NCBI RefSeq assembly: GCF_003477995.1
Contig: NZ_QUEM01000010.1
Coordinates: 42,688-106,687 of the forward strand
Origin: Bacteroides sp. OF04-15BH
Lineage (GTDB): Bacteria; Bacteroidota; Bacteroidia; Bacteroidales; Bacteroidaceae
Reading direction: 5' to 3'
DNA length: 64,000 nt
The translations under genes and the position numbers were made by a program. The notes beneath the pieces were generated by a model. The model was given only the letters and a program-made list of their open reading frames with translations, was not told where the DNA came from and did no database searches. This document shows, piece after piece, positions 36,627 through 44,868 of the stretch (position 1 is its first letter; each line of letters starts with the position of its first letter).

Positions 36627-37360
36627 TTATGTGGAGTTTACGTCATAGATTTATTCTGGTATTGTTTGCTTTGATGCAGATATCTTATGTGTCTGCACAG
36701 TCTTATCGGGATTATATGCGGAGTGGAAACCGCTTGTTTCGTGACAGTATGTATACCAAATCAGAGGTGGATTACCGAAAGGTGATCGAGTTGTCTCCCC
36801 GTTTTGCCCAGGGATATTTCAATCTGGGTAATGCTCTTTTATGGCAGCAGAAGCCCAAAGATGCCATGAAAGAATATGAGAAAGCGGCAAAAATCGAGAC
36901 CAACAAATCCCGATTGGCCACCATCTATCATAATATGGGAGTTATTCTTCAGAGTCAAAAGCAATACGGACCGGCTATAGAGTGTTATAAGAATGCTCTG
37001 AGAAACCGTCCTGAAGATGACGGAACGCGTTATAATCTGGTTCTGTGCCAGTATCTCCTGAAGAAGAATCCTCAGGAAAATCAGGATAAGAACAACAACC
37101 AGGAAAATAAGGACGGAAGCGGGCAGAACAATAAAGAAGACAAGAAGAGCGACAAGAAAGATCAGCAACAGCAGAACAAGCAGGATCAGCAGGAACAGAA
37201 CAAGGGAAAGCAAAACCAGGAGCAGAACCAGAATAAGATGTCCAAGGAGAATGCCGAGCAGTTGTTGAATGCCGCAATGCAGGATGAAAAAGCTACGCAG
37301 GATAAAATTAAGAAAGCCATGTCCCAGCCTCAGAAGAGACGTTTGGAGAAGCAATGGTAA
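36623..37360 (+). CDS. batC: TPR protein BatC with low-complexity tail
   Basis: 245 residues. A signal-like hydrophobic start (to about 24), then three TPR repeats (about 30-145, e.g. YFNLGNALLWQQKPKDAMKE) for protein contacts. Then follows a region of about 70 residues made almost only of Q, N, K, E and D (about 150-215), and a final helix. The tail is strongly hydrophilic and probably unstructured. It is translationally coupled to batB. Confidence 0.9.
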   Translation: MIMWSLRHRFILVLFALMQISYVSAQSYRDYMRSGNRLFRDSMYTKSEVDYRKVIELSPRFAQGYFNLGNALLWQQKPKDAMKEYEKAAKIETNKSRLATIYHNMGVILQSQKQYGPAIECYKNALRNRPEDDGTRYNLVLCQYLLKKNPQENQDKNNNQENKDGSGQNNKEDKKSDKKDQQQQNKQDQQEQNKGKQNQEQNQNKMSKENAEQLLNAAMQDEKATQDKIKKAMSQPQKRRLEKQW

Positions 37361-37392
37361 GAATCTTTAATCCGTCAAAATAAAAAGTAAGA

Positions 37393-39210
37393 ATGATCAG
37401 AAAGCAAATTTTATTTTTTATATTGCTGTTCTCCGTAATCGGTCTGAATGCTCAGGTTCGTTTTACGACATCAGCTCCCGAAGCTGTGGTTGAGGGAGAA
37501 CAGTTCCGTTTGTCTTTTAAGGTAAATACTCAGGATGTGTCCGATTTTAAGGCACCGGCATTCAATGGTTTTGATGTGTTGATGGGACCAAGCCGTTCTG
37601 TTGAGTCAAGTTTCAGCATGGTAAACGGAAAGACGACACAAAGCAGTTCCATAACCTTCACTTATATTCTGAGTGCAACAAAGCCTGGTAATTATACGAT
37701 TCCCGGTGCCACACTGCGTTCTGACGGTCAGGTGTATAAGTCAAACAGTGTGCGTTTACGTGTCTTGAAGGCGGATGCATCCGCTTCTCGGTCGCAGTCA
37801 TCGGGAGGTGCTACCCGCATGCACACGCAGCAGTCGGGTTCCCAGATTACTGGAAAGGATTTGTTTATTACCGTTACGGCCAATAAGAAAAGAGTTTTTG
37901 AGCAGGAAGCTATTTTGCTGACTTACAAAGTATATTCTTTAGTCAATCTGACTCAGTTGGCCGGAAATATGCCTGATCTGGACGGATTCCATACTCAGGA
38001 AATACCTTTGCCCCAGCAGAAGAGCATGACGATGGAGCATTTCAACGGACGTAATTATGGAACCGTTGTCTGGCGTCAGTATCTCTTGTTCCCGCAGCGT
38101 GCCGGAAAACTTAAGGTTCCAGCTGTAGAGTTCGAAGGACTCGTTGTGCAGCAAAACAATGCCATTGACCCGATTGATGCTTTCTTCAATGGTGCAGATC
38201 TGACCACTGAGGTGAAGAAGAAGATTGTGGCTCCCGGTATGGAGATTCAGGTAGATCCTCTGCCAACTCGTCCGGCCAACTTCTCGGGAGCGGTAGGTAA
38301 GTTCAATATTGAGAGTGCCCTGATACCGGAGCAGGATTTGAAATCCAACGATGCACTCACCCTCAAGCTTACTGTGAGTGGAACCGGTAACATGAAATTA
38401 CTGACGGCACCTAAAGTCAATTTCCCGAAGGACTTTGAAACTTACGACCCGAAAGTAACCGATAATACCCGTCTGGAGCGGGGCGGTGCTACAGGAAACA
38501 AGGTATTTGAGTATATTGCCGTGCCTCGATACAAGGGAGATTATGAGATCCCGGCAGTAGAATTCTGTTATTTTGATCCGGATGCCAAGAGTTACAAGAC
38601 CATCAAGACACAGCCTTATAAGATAAAGGTGGCTCAGGGTATCAGTCGCCCGGCTTCGGATGCAGCCGCACAAAAAGAACTCGAACTGCTTAATTCCGAT
38701 ATCCGATATATCAAGTCGGGAGCAGCAGACTTACAGCCGGTAGACGACCTGTTCTTCGGTTCCGCTTCATATTGGACCTGTCTGGCTGTCTTGTTTGTAC
38801 TTTTGGTAGCTGTTTCCCTTTATTTACGAGTACGCGGGCAGAATCGTCAGAATGTGGCCCGCATGAAAGGCAAACGGGCTAATTCTGTGGCCGTCAAGCG
38901 TTTGAAAGCAGCACACAAGTTGCTGGAGAAACAGCAGGCAGATTCTTTCTATGAGGAAGTACTCAAGGCACTTTGGGGTTATGTCAGTGACAAACTGACG
39001 ATTCCGGTAGCCGAATTGAACAAGGAAAATATCCAGCAGCGTCTTGTGGAGCACAACGTAGACACTGTTTTGGCAGGACGTTTCAATGACGTACTCAATG
39101 ATTGTGAGTTTGCACGTTTTGCACCGGGCGATCCGCAGGCAACCATGGATAAGATCTATCAGGATGCCGAGACTGTGATTTCAGAGTTGGAGAATGTAAT
39201 AAAGAAATAA
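37393..39210 (+). CDS. batD: BatD family protein
   Basis: 605 residues: a signal peptide (MIRKQILFFILLFSVIGLNAQ), a long extracytoplasmic part with several beta-sandwich modules (to about 450), one membrane helix (about 456-476, WTCLAVLFVLLVAVSLYL), and a cytoplasmic helical domain of about 120 residues. The layout and length match BatD. It follows batC by 32 bases and precedes batE. Confidence 0.92.
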   Translation: MIRKQILFFILLFSVIGLNAQVRFTTSAPEAVVEGEQFRLSFKVNTQDVSDFKAPAFNGFDVLMGPSRSVESSFSMVNGKTTQSSSITFTYILSATKPGNYTIPGATLRSDGQVYKSNSVRLRVLKADASASRSQSSGGATRMHTQQSGSQITGKDLFITVTANKKRVFEQEAILLTYKVYSLVNLTQLAGNMPDLDGFHTQEIPLPQQKSMTMEHFNGRNYGTVVWRQYLLFPQRAGKLKVPAVEFEGLVVQQNNAIDPIDAFFNGADLTTEVKKKIVAPGMEIQVDPLPTRPANFSGAVGKFNIESALIPEQDLKSNDALTLKLTVSGTGNMKLLTAPKVNFPKDFETYDPKVTDNTRLERGGATGNKVFEYIAVPRYKGDYEIPAVEFCYFDPDAKSYKTIKTQPYKIKVAQGISRPASDAAAQKELELLNSDIRYIKSGAADLQPVDDLFFGSASYWTCLAVLFVLLVAVSLYLRVRGQNRQNVARMKGKRANSVAVKRLKAAHKLLEKQQADSFYEEVLKALWGYVSDKLTIPVAELNKENIQQRLVEHNVDTVLAGRFNDVLNDCEFARFAPGDPQATMDKIYQDAETVISELENVIKK

Positions 39211-39225
39211 GAAAGGATGAAATAT

Positions 39226-39969
39226 ATGAAGAAACTGCTTTTTATAGCAGCACTGTTATTGTCGTTCGTCTCTGCCTCCGCGCAGACCAAGGCCGAAGCT
39301 GACAGTGCTTATGTGCAAGAGCGTTACGAGCAGGCTATCAGTCTCTATAATAAATTGCTGGAGCCTGGAGCCTCTGCTTCCGTATATTACAATCTGGGCA
39401 ATGCCTATTACCGCACCGGTGATATGGCGCATGCCATTTTGGCTTATGAACGTGCCTATCTGATGGAGCCGGGTGATGCCGATATCCGTTTTAATTTGCA
39501 GTTGGCTCGTACCAAGACCATCGACAAGATTGTGCCGGAGAGTGAGATGTTTTTCATAACCTGGTTTCGTCAGATGATAGACTGGTACAGTGCCGACCAA
39601 TGGGGTAGAGCTGTAGTTGTTTGTTTTGCCCTCTTTGTTGTTTCCCTGTTGTTGTATTTCTTTGCCGGTTGCATGTTGTGGCGTAAGGTAGGTTTTGGAG
39701 TGGGGGTGTGTACCTTGATTCTGGCCGTGTTGTTTCATATCTTCGCCTATCAGCAACAACAGAAACTGCTGGTGCGTACCCATGCCATTGTGATGTCCTC
39801 GTCTCTGACCGTGAAAAGTACGCCGAGCACTTCCGGAACAGATTTGTTTGTGCTCCATGAAGGCACTAAGGTGGAGATTACAGACGACACCATGAAAGAT
39901 TGGAAAGAAATACGATTGGCCGATGGAAAGGTAGGATGGGTGCCGGTCAAAACCATTGAACGAATTTAA
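39226..39969 (+). CDS. batE: BatE: TPR plus SH3-like protein
   Basis: 247 residues from ATG 39226, preferred over 39217 because AAGGA is properly spaced from it and the signal peptide (MKKLLFIAALLLSFVSASAQ) is cleaner. TPR motifs lie at about 25-100 (YYNLGNAYYRTGDMAHAILA). Two membrane segments (about 128-148 and 155-172) come next, followed by a C-terminal bacterial SH3-like domain ending VGWVPVKTIERI. It is the last of the lettered bat genes, two bases ahead of the PAP2 gene. Confidence 0.9.
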   Translation: MKKLLFIAALLLSFVSASAQTKAEADSAYVQERYEQAISLYNKLLEPGASASVYYNLGNAYYRTGDMAHAILAYERAYLMEPGDADIRFNLQLARTKTIDKIVPESEMFFITWFRQMIDWYSADQWGRAVVVCFALFVVSLLLYFFAGCMLWRKVGFGVGVCTLILAVLFHIFAYQQQQKLLVRTHAIVMSSSLTVKSTPSTSGTDLFVLHEGTKVEITDDTMKDWKEIRLADGKVGWVPVKTIERI

Positions 39970-39971
39970 TT

Positions 39972-40667
39972 ATGGACTGGCAGCGACTCATACAATACGA
40001 TCAGCAGCTTCTGTTGCAGCTTAATGGCAGCGACTCTCTGTTTTGGGACGGTTTTATGATGACCGTTACCAAGACTGGTACGTGGATTCCATTGGCGGTA
40101 GTGCTGTTTTATGTGTTGATTAAAAACAACAACATGCGGAATGTCCTTTTCATTCTGCTGATGATAGCCTTGTCCATCACCATTGCCGATCAGTTTGCTT
40201 CTACTTTCTGCAAACCCTATTTCAAGCGTTTCCTCCCAACGAATGACCCGATTCTGATGTATCAGGTAGACGTGGTGAACAACTATCGGGGCGGCTTGTA
40301 CGGCTTTATTTCCAGCCATGCGGCCAATACGTTTGCGGTGTTTGTCTATGTAGCTTTACTGATTCGCAACCGGGCCCTGACATTTACCCTGTTCTTTTGG
40401 GCGGCGTTGTGTTCCTATTCCCGGATTTATCTGGGGGTGCATTATCCCGGTGATATTCTGGCCGGTGCTTTGGCCGGTAGTGCCATCGGTGCTTTGCTCG
40501 GTTATTGCACCCATTTGTTCCAGCGTAAAAACGGCGATGTCCGTCCTTATATCTCCTCACAATACACTTCGACCGGTTATTTGCAGGAAGATGTTCACCT
40601 GCTCCTGCTGGTGTTCTTTCTCACCCTTTGCTATGCCGCGATTCAAGGTGCGGTCCGTTTTGTATAG
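39972..40667 (+). CDS. PAP2-family membrane phosphatase
   Basis: 231 residues with about five to six membrane helices and the type 2 phosphatidic acid phosphatase triad: KPYFKRFLP (K-x6-R-P-like, with R-F-L-P), SSHAANTF (SxH) and SRIYLGVHYPGD (R-x5-H-x3-D). Members dephosphorylate undecaprenyl pyrophosphate, phosphatidylglycerophosphate or lipid A; which one is not visible. It is two bases after batE and so probably co-transcribed with the bat operon, ending at a strong terminator. Confidence 0.88.
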   Translation: MDWQRLIQYDQQLLLQLNGSDSLFWDGFMMTVTKTGTWIPLAVVLFYVLIKNNNMRNVLFILLMIALSITIADQFASTFCKPYFKRFLPTNDPILMYQVDVVNNYRGGLYGFISSHAANTFAVFVYVALLIRNRALTFTLFFWAALCSYSRIYLGVHYPGDILAGALAGSAIGALLGYCTHLFQRKNGDVRPYISSQYTSTGYLQEDVHLLLLVFFLTLCYAAIQGAVRFV

Positions 40668-40706
40668 GGAAGGTATTTTGCCAAGAAATCTTTTGGTTCA
40701 TATACA

Positions 40707-40743
40707 AACAATAAAAGCCAGCATGACGCTGGCTTTTATTGTT
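40707..40743. terminator. Bidirectional terminator between bat operon and GH25 gene
   Basis: A perfect stem of about 15 bp around ATGAC (40723-40727 loop region), with AATAAAAGCCAGC on the left and its complement on the right; A/T-rich on both sides. Confidence 0.88.
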
Positions 40744-40773
40744 TATTGCAGATTATGTAGTTTTTTCTACTTG

Positions 40774-41583
40774 TTACCGGATTAAGATATCAATCATACT
40801 GTATCCGTCCATAAACTTGCTTCTGTCCACCGGTCCCTTGATGCCCGAGATGCGGCCTTCCGAAGTGAACTGCCACATGACAAACTGTATATTGTCGGCC
40901 AGAACTGGTTCTTCATCATGATAGCGGGCTATCATATATTTGTATTCTGTGAACTTACCCCTCAGATATTTGTTGTAGAAGTGGCTGGAGGTATAGATAA
41001 TCGGTTTCACCTTATAATGATTCTCCACATCAATCAGGAACTTTCTCAAGCGGTTACAGAACTCGTCCAACGAGCCTCTTCCGCGGTTTTCTACGTCAAT
41101 AATGGGAATCAGATCCTGTGTAGACAGATCAACAGTTGATGTGAGATTCTTGAACTGGTCTTCAACAGAAGCCGTCGGGCTGAAGAAATGATAGCATCCC
41201 ACCTTGATGCCGACTCTTCGTGCCTCGCTCAGGTTATAGGCATAAGTCCGATCCACCAGTCCGGCTCCTTCAGTTGCCTTCAGGTAAGCATATTTCGCAT
41301 TCGGATCTTTGGCTACGGCCTCCCAGTCAATCTGATTCTGGTAGCGTGATACATCAATACCATATTTGTGGTTGCTCCATTTCAGGTCCTGTCTTCTTAC
41401 TTCCTCAATGGGAGCCACCAGTTCTTCTCCTGCTGTTTTGGGAGCCAACTGATCCGGTTCCGGAATGCGTACGGTAACTGTTTCACTGTGTCTTTTGTCC
41501 TTGTCTTTTTTATGAAAACCGTATGCCGGACTGATTTGCATCAGCGCGGTGGCACATAAAAGACAAAAGAAGTATTTTTTCAT
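40774..41583 (-). CDS. Glycoside hydrolase family 25 (muramidase-like), exported
   Basis: 269 residues from ATG 41583; the longer frame to 41661 runs through the promoter. A signal peptide (MKKYFFCLLCATALMQISPAYG) is followed by a charged linker and the GH25 domain (about 75-269). GIDVSRYQNQIDW holds the catalytic-region aspartate, and KATEG, GCYHFFSP and PIIDVENRGRG (D-x-E) follow in family order. GH25 enzymes cut the MurNAc-GlcNAc bond of peptidoglycan. Role as remodelling enzyme or weapon cannot be told. It is monocistronic. Confidence 0.92.
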   Translation of the reverse strand: MKKYFFCLLCATALMQISPAYGFHKKDKDKRHSETVTVRIPEPDQLAPKTAGEELVAPIEEVRRQDLKWSNHKYGIDVSRYQNQIDWEAVAKDPNAKYAYLKATEGAGLVDRTYAYNLSEARRVGIKVGCYHFFSPTASVEDQFKNLTSTVDLSTQDLIPIIDVENRGRGSLDEFCNRLRKFLIDVENHYKVKPIIYTSSHFYNKYLRGKFTEYKYMIARYHDEEPVLADNIQFVMWQFTSEGRISGIKGPVDRSKFMDGYSMIDILIR

Positions 41584-41619
41584 AAACGGGTTTTTATTTG
41601 TTGCAGAAATAGGAATACG

Positions 41620-41650
41620 CAAAAATAAGGAATTAACCCGTTGTTTCAAA
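41620..41650 (-). promoter_or_regulatory. Promoter of the GH25 gene
   Basis: Minus strand: TTTG (41650-41647), 19 bases, TATTTTTG (41627-41620); consensus Bacteroides promoter, overlapping the longer open frame and so ruling out that start. Confidence 0.7.
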
Positions 41651-41720
41651 ATCCTTGGCACTACTTCTTCGGGAACTTAACTATCTTTCGCAAAGAAATC
41701 TTTCAGACAATCCCATCTGT

Positions 41721-43301
41721 TTAGAATTTTACAAACAGATAATCTCCCAGTGCTTCCACCTTCGGCTTTGTGGCAACCAGACTGTCCACCACATTTTCTT
41801 GCAGTTTGTTCTTGTTGAGAATCAGCAGTCTGTTCTGTTGTTTGGTTATCAGGCTGTCTGCTTCGTGAACCACAGTCAGGCGTTCCGGGAAGAATACATC
41901 CATGTTTTCTGCGCGCCATACTCCGTAGGTAACCACTCCGGTGGTTTGCCATACCTTCTCCTGCTGTTGAGCTTTCTCGGCGAGTTCCGTATAACCGATT
42001 AATGAATTGAATTTCGGCAGAGAGAACCCTCCGGCAAATGCCGTGAGCAGGAAGCCGCAACAGAACAGGATGGACGCCGTAAGCAGGCGTTTTCTTTTCC
42101 AGGCATAAACCAGCGACCAGGCACTGCCTGCTGTCAGGATTGCGGTGGCGATGTATAATGCCGGATGTCTGTATTGAGGCAGGATGAGAGCGATATAAAT
42201 ATAGGCCGGGAAGGCCAATACGGTTGCAATGGCCGGAAGGCTTACTCCGAACGCCATCATTTTGCTCCAGTGGCTTTGTTCCAATACGATGAGCGACAGG
42301 CACACCATAAAGGGAAATATCGGCACCAGATAAATGGCCAGTTTGCTGCCAAAGCAAGAGAGCATGACAAAGGTAGAGACGATTTCGATGAGAAACAGCT
42401 GCTCTGCCGAGGTGCGGAACATCTTTTCTTTTACTCCCTTGATCAGGGCAAACAGATAGAACAGAGTCCAGGGCGCCACACCGTAGCTCAGGAAAATCAG
42501 ATAATAATAGAACGGACGCTTGTGCACAGACACTTTTACCGAGCGGCTCACCGTCTGCCCTACGGTCAGATTATACAGATATTCGCCACCGGCTTCCACG
42601 TAAACCATGCCGAACCAGAACAGAAAAGATGCCACGATGATGCTCCACACTTTCCAGTTCCAGTATTTGCCGAAGCTGCGCAGTTCCTTTTTGAACGCTA
42701 GGAACAGTGCGCTGCTGACCAGCGGTATCAGAATACCCATAAAGGCCTTGGCATAAAAGCCCAGAACGATGTAGACCGCCATGAGAATCTGGTGTTTCCG
42801 GAAGCTGCCTTTCCCTTCATACATCTGATGAAAGTGATACAGAGCCAAAATGATGAACCACACCATGAGCATATCCATTCTCAGCACCATGGCGGTACCG
42901 GCAAAATAACCCGTGGTAATCAGAAACAGAGGCAGGGTAGACCGGCTGCTGCTACTCATCAGGCCCTGTGTCCATTTGTTCATGGTGTAGGCAATGCCCA
43001 GAGCCGGAAGCAGAGAATACAGAATCAGAATCCCCATGTGATATTCTCCGGTAATCAGTTTGCAGAGCATGATCAGCCAGAAGTAAAACGGCGGTTTGTC
43101 GCTGTACGGCTCCCCGTGGTTGGTCAGGCTGAACCAGGTATTGTTCCGCAATGCTTCGTCGGCAATGCTGATGTAGCGCAGTTCATTGGCAGGGGTATAG
43201 TCGCGCCATACGGCCAGCGGAATCAGGCAGATCAGGATGAACATCACCCAAAAGGTCATGTTTCTGTTTTCCAGAAAAGAGGTTATTTTGTAAGAATTCA
43301 T
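41721..43301 (-). CDS. GT39/PMT-type membrane glycosyltransferase (ArnT-like)
   Basis: 526 residues with about 11-12 membrane helices and a C-terminal extracytoplasmic part. The first loop contains the acidic/aromatic segment RDYTPANELRYISIADEAL and then NHGEPYSDKPPFYFWL, as in ArnT (which uses D/E and the Y-D-K-P-P motif). Such enzymes take a sugar from a polyprenyl-phosphate carrier and attach it to lipid A, protein or polysaccharide on the periplasmic side. It starts by a four-base ATGA overlap with the LAB_N gene, so it is part of a three-gene cassette. Confidence 0.85.
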   Translation of the reverse strand: MNSYKITSFLENRNMTFWVMFILICLIPLAVWRDYTPANELRYISIADEALRNNTWFSLTNHGEPYSDKPPFYFWLIMLCKLITGEYHMGILILYSLLPALGIAYTMNKWTQGLMSSSSRSTLPLFLITTGYFAGTAMVLRMDMLMVWFIILALYHFHQMYEGKGSFRKHQILMAVYIVLGFYAKAFMGILIPLVSSALFLAFKKELRSFGKYWNWKVWSIIVASFLFWFGMVYVEAGGEYLYNLTVGQTVSRSVKVSVHKRPFYYYLIFLSYGVAPWTLFYLFALIKGVKEKMFRTSAEQLFLIEIVSTFVMLSCFGSKLAIYLVPIFPFMVCLSLIVLEQSHWSKMMAFGVSLPAIATVLAFPAYIYIALILPQYRHPALYIATAILTAGSAWSLVYAWKRKRLLTASILFCCGFLLTAFAGGFSLPKFNSLIGYTELAEKAQQQEKVWQTTGVVTYGVWRAENMDVFFPERLTVVHEADSLITKQQNRLLILNKNKLQENVVDSLVATKPKVEALGDYLFVKF

Positions 43302-43927
43302 GGTGCGGTTTGTTTTCTTTGGTTGATACTCAATATGATGTTTCGGGTATAAGCCACAAATCCTACAGACTGTCCGAGAATCAGCACCGGATCCAGTCGG
43401 AACAATCCGTAGCTCACGATGATGAGGCTGCCGGTGAAGCTGATAATCCAGAATCCGATAGGCAGGGTCGATTCATGCTTCTTGTAGGAATAAATCCACT
43501 GGTAGATAAAGCGCAGGGTGAAGATCACCTGACCGGCAGAACCGAATATCAGCAGCCAGAGCGGGATATCCTCGTTGCGGAAGAACTGCTCCACAAACGA
43601 ACCCGTATGCGTCATCAGCCAGGTGCAGGCCACAATAGGAGTGGCAAACAGAATGATGCGCATCCATGCCGGAATCCGTTTCCAAACCCCTTGTGCGTTC
43701 AGATTCCAGATATAGATATAGTAAGAGATGATTTGTCCCAGAATGATGGAAAAATCATCGCGGCACCAACCGTAGATAAACAGAAGATAGGAGCCCATGA
43801 TGCTCAGGGCCCAGAAGATAGGAGGAGAGACCACCTTTTTGGCTTTCTCGGACAGCAACCATTGTACCAGGATTCTTGCCGAGAAGAAAATCTGTGCCAG
43901 GAAACCGATGATATAGATTGAGGCCAT
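43298..43927 (-). CDS. Tandem LAB_N (lipid-A-disaccharide synthase N-terminal domain-like) membrane protein
   Basis: 209 residues with about six hydrophobic segments arranged as two similar halves. Half one: GFLAQIFFSARILVQWLLSEK...PPIFWALSIMGSYLL. Half two: GSAGQVIFTLRFIYQWIYSYK...LPIGFWIISFTGSLI. The paired QW-x4-E/K and FW-x2-S motifs are the LAB_N signature. The fold is small-multidrug-resistance-like, so a lipid-linked sugar flippase role (like ArnE/ArnF) is a reasonable inference. Four bases separate it from the GT2 gene, and it overlaps the GT39 gene. Confidence 0.85.
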   Translation of the reverse strand: MASIYIIGFLAQIFFSARILVQWLLSEKAKKVVSPPIFWALSIMGSYLLFIYGWCRDDFSIILGQIISYYIYIWNLNAQGVWKRIPAWMRIILFATPIVACTWLMTHTGSFVEQFFRNEDIPLWLLIFGSAGQVIFTLRFIYQWIYSYKKHESTLPIGFWIISFTGSLIIVSYGLFRLDPVLILGQSVGFVAYTRNIILSINQRKQTAP

Positions 43928-43931
43928 GCGC

Positions 43932-44693
43932 TTACAGGTTGTTTTCTTTAATCTGGTAATTGATGTAGCGATGTTTCATCCACCGGTAGGCGAAGCAGTC
44001 CTTGAACGGAGAAATCAGGCGGTTCCACAGATTATATTTTGACACGCCGGCCGTACGCGGGAAATGTCTTACGGGCACTTCCTTATAGCTGCCGCCGTCC
44101 TGCAACAGGATCAGGGCCGGCAGAAAGCGGTGCATTCCGGTAAAGAAAGGCATGCGCTTGGCATATTCCGTGTGGATGATCTTCAGCGGGCAACCGGTGT
44201 CGGTAGCGCCGTCGTGCGTCATCATGCGGCGGAATGAGTTGGCAATCTTCGACTGGATCAGCTTGAAGGCAGAGTCCTTTCTCTGGGCACGGATACCCAT
44301 CACCATCTTATAGTCACCGATATACTGATACAGGATGTTGAAATCTTCCGGGCTGGTTTGCAGGTCGGCATCGATGTAGCCCACATATTTTGACTGAGCC
44401 ACGTCGAATCCCGCTTTGATAGCGGCACTCAGACCGGCATTCTTGGCAAAACTGATGTAGTAGAAATGCTTGTTGCGGGCACATAAAGTCTGGATGCCGG
44501 ACAAACTGCTGTCTTTCGAACCATCATTGACAAAAAGAATGCAAGAAGCATAAGGAGTAGAGTTCACAAATTCAGACAATGCTTTTTCCAGAGCAGTCAT
44601 ATTGTCTTCTTCATTGTATACCGGTACGATGACCGTCAGGTCATAGGATGAGGTGCTGTTCGAAGCCAGCATTTTTTCTGCAAATTCCTTCAT
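43932..44693 (-). CDS. Family 2 glycosyltransferase (polyprenyl-phosphate sugar synthase-like)
   Basis: 253 residues from ATG 44693; a TTG/ATG-like start at 44714 adds seven. The GT-A core is clear: VIVPVYNEEDNM near the start, FVNDGSKDSS, GYIDADLQTSPED (DxD region) and a C-terminal membrane-associating basic tail (about 225-253). It resembles dolichyl/undecaprenyl-phosphate mannosyltransferases and ArnC, which load a sugar on the carrier lipid. A -7 box TATCTTTG lies on the minus strand at 44727-44720. It is the first gene of the GT2-LAB_N-GT39 cassette. Confidence 0.9.
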   Translation of the reverse strand: MKEFAEKMLASNSTSSYDLTVIVPVYNEEDNMTALEKALSEFVNSTPYASCILFVNDGSKDSSLSGIQTLCARNKHFYYISFAKNAGLSAAIKAGFDVAQSKYVGYIDADLQTSPEDFNILYQYIGDYKMVMGIRAQRKDSAFKLIQSKIANSFRRMMTHDGATDTGCPLKIIHTEYAKRMPFFTGMHRFLPALILLQDGGSYKEVPVRHFPRTAGVSKYNLWNRLISPFKDCFAYRWMKHRYINYQIKENNL

Positions 44694-44719
44694 AATAGAT
44701 TTTTCTGTAAACACGGCTA

Positions 44720-44727
44720 CAAAGATA
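44720..44727 (-). promoter_or_regulatory. -7 box of the GT2-LAB_N-GT39 operon
   Basis: TATCTTTG on the minus strand, 27 bases ahead of the GT2 start; no convincing -33 TTG was seen. Confidence 0.4.
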
Positions 44728-44868
44728 GCATATTTTTTGCGGCTTTTCCTTTTGATTTAATATATCTTTAAAGAATTATTAATTTTTGGTGGCCTGGAAA
44801 AACATGGGTTTGCAAATTCCTGATTTTTTCGCTATATTGCATAGAATCTTAACTTTAACAGAAAAAAT

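Noticed and set aside
36839..37354. Leucine-rich minus-strand frame opposite batC
   Set aside because: Arises from the reversed Q/K/N-rich codons of batC; batC is fixed by its overlap with batB.
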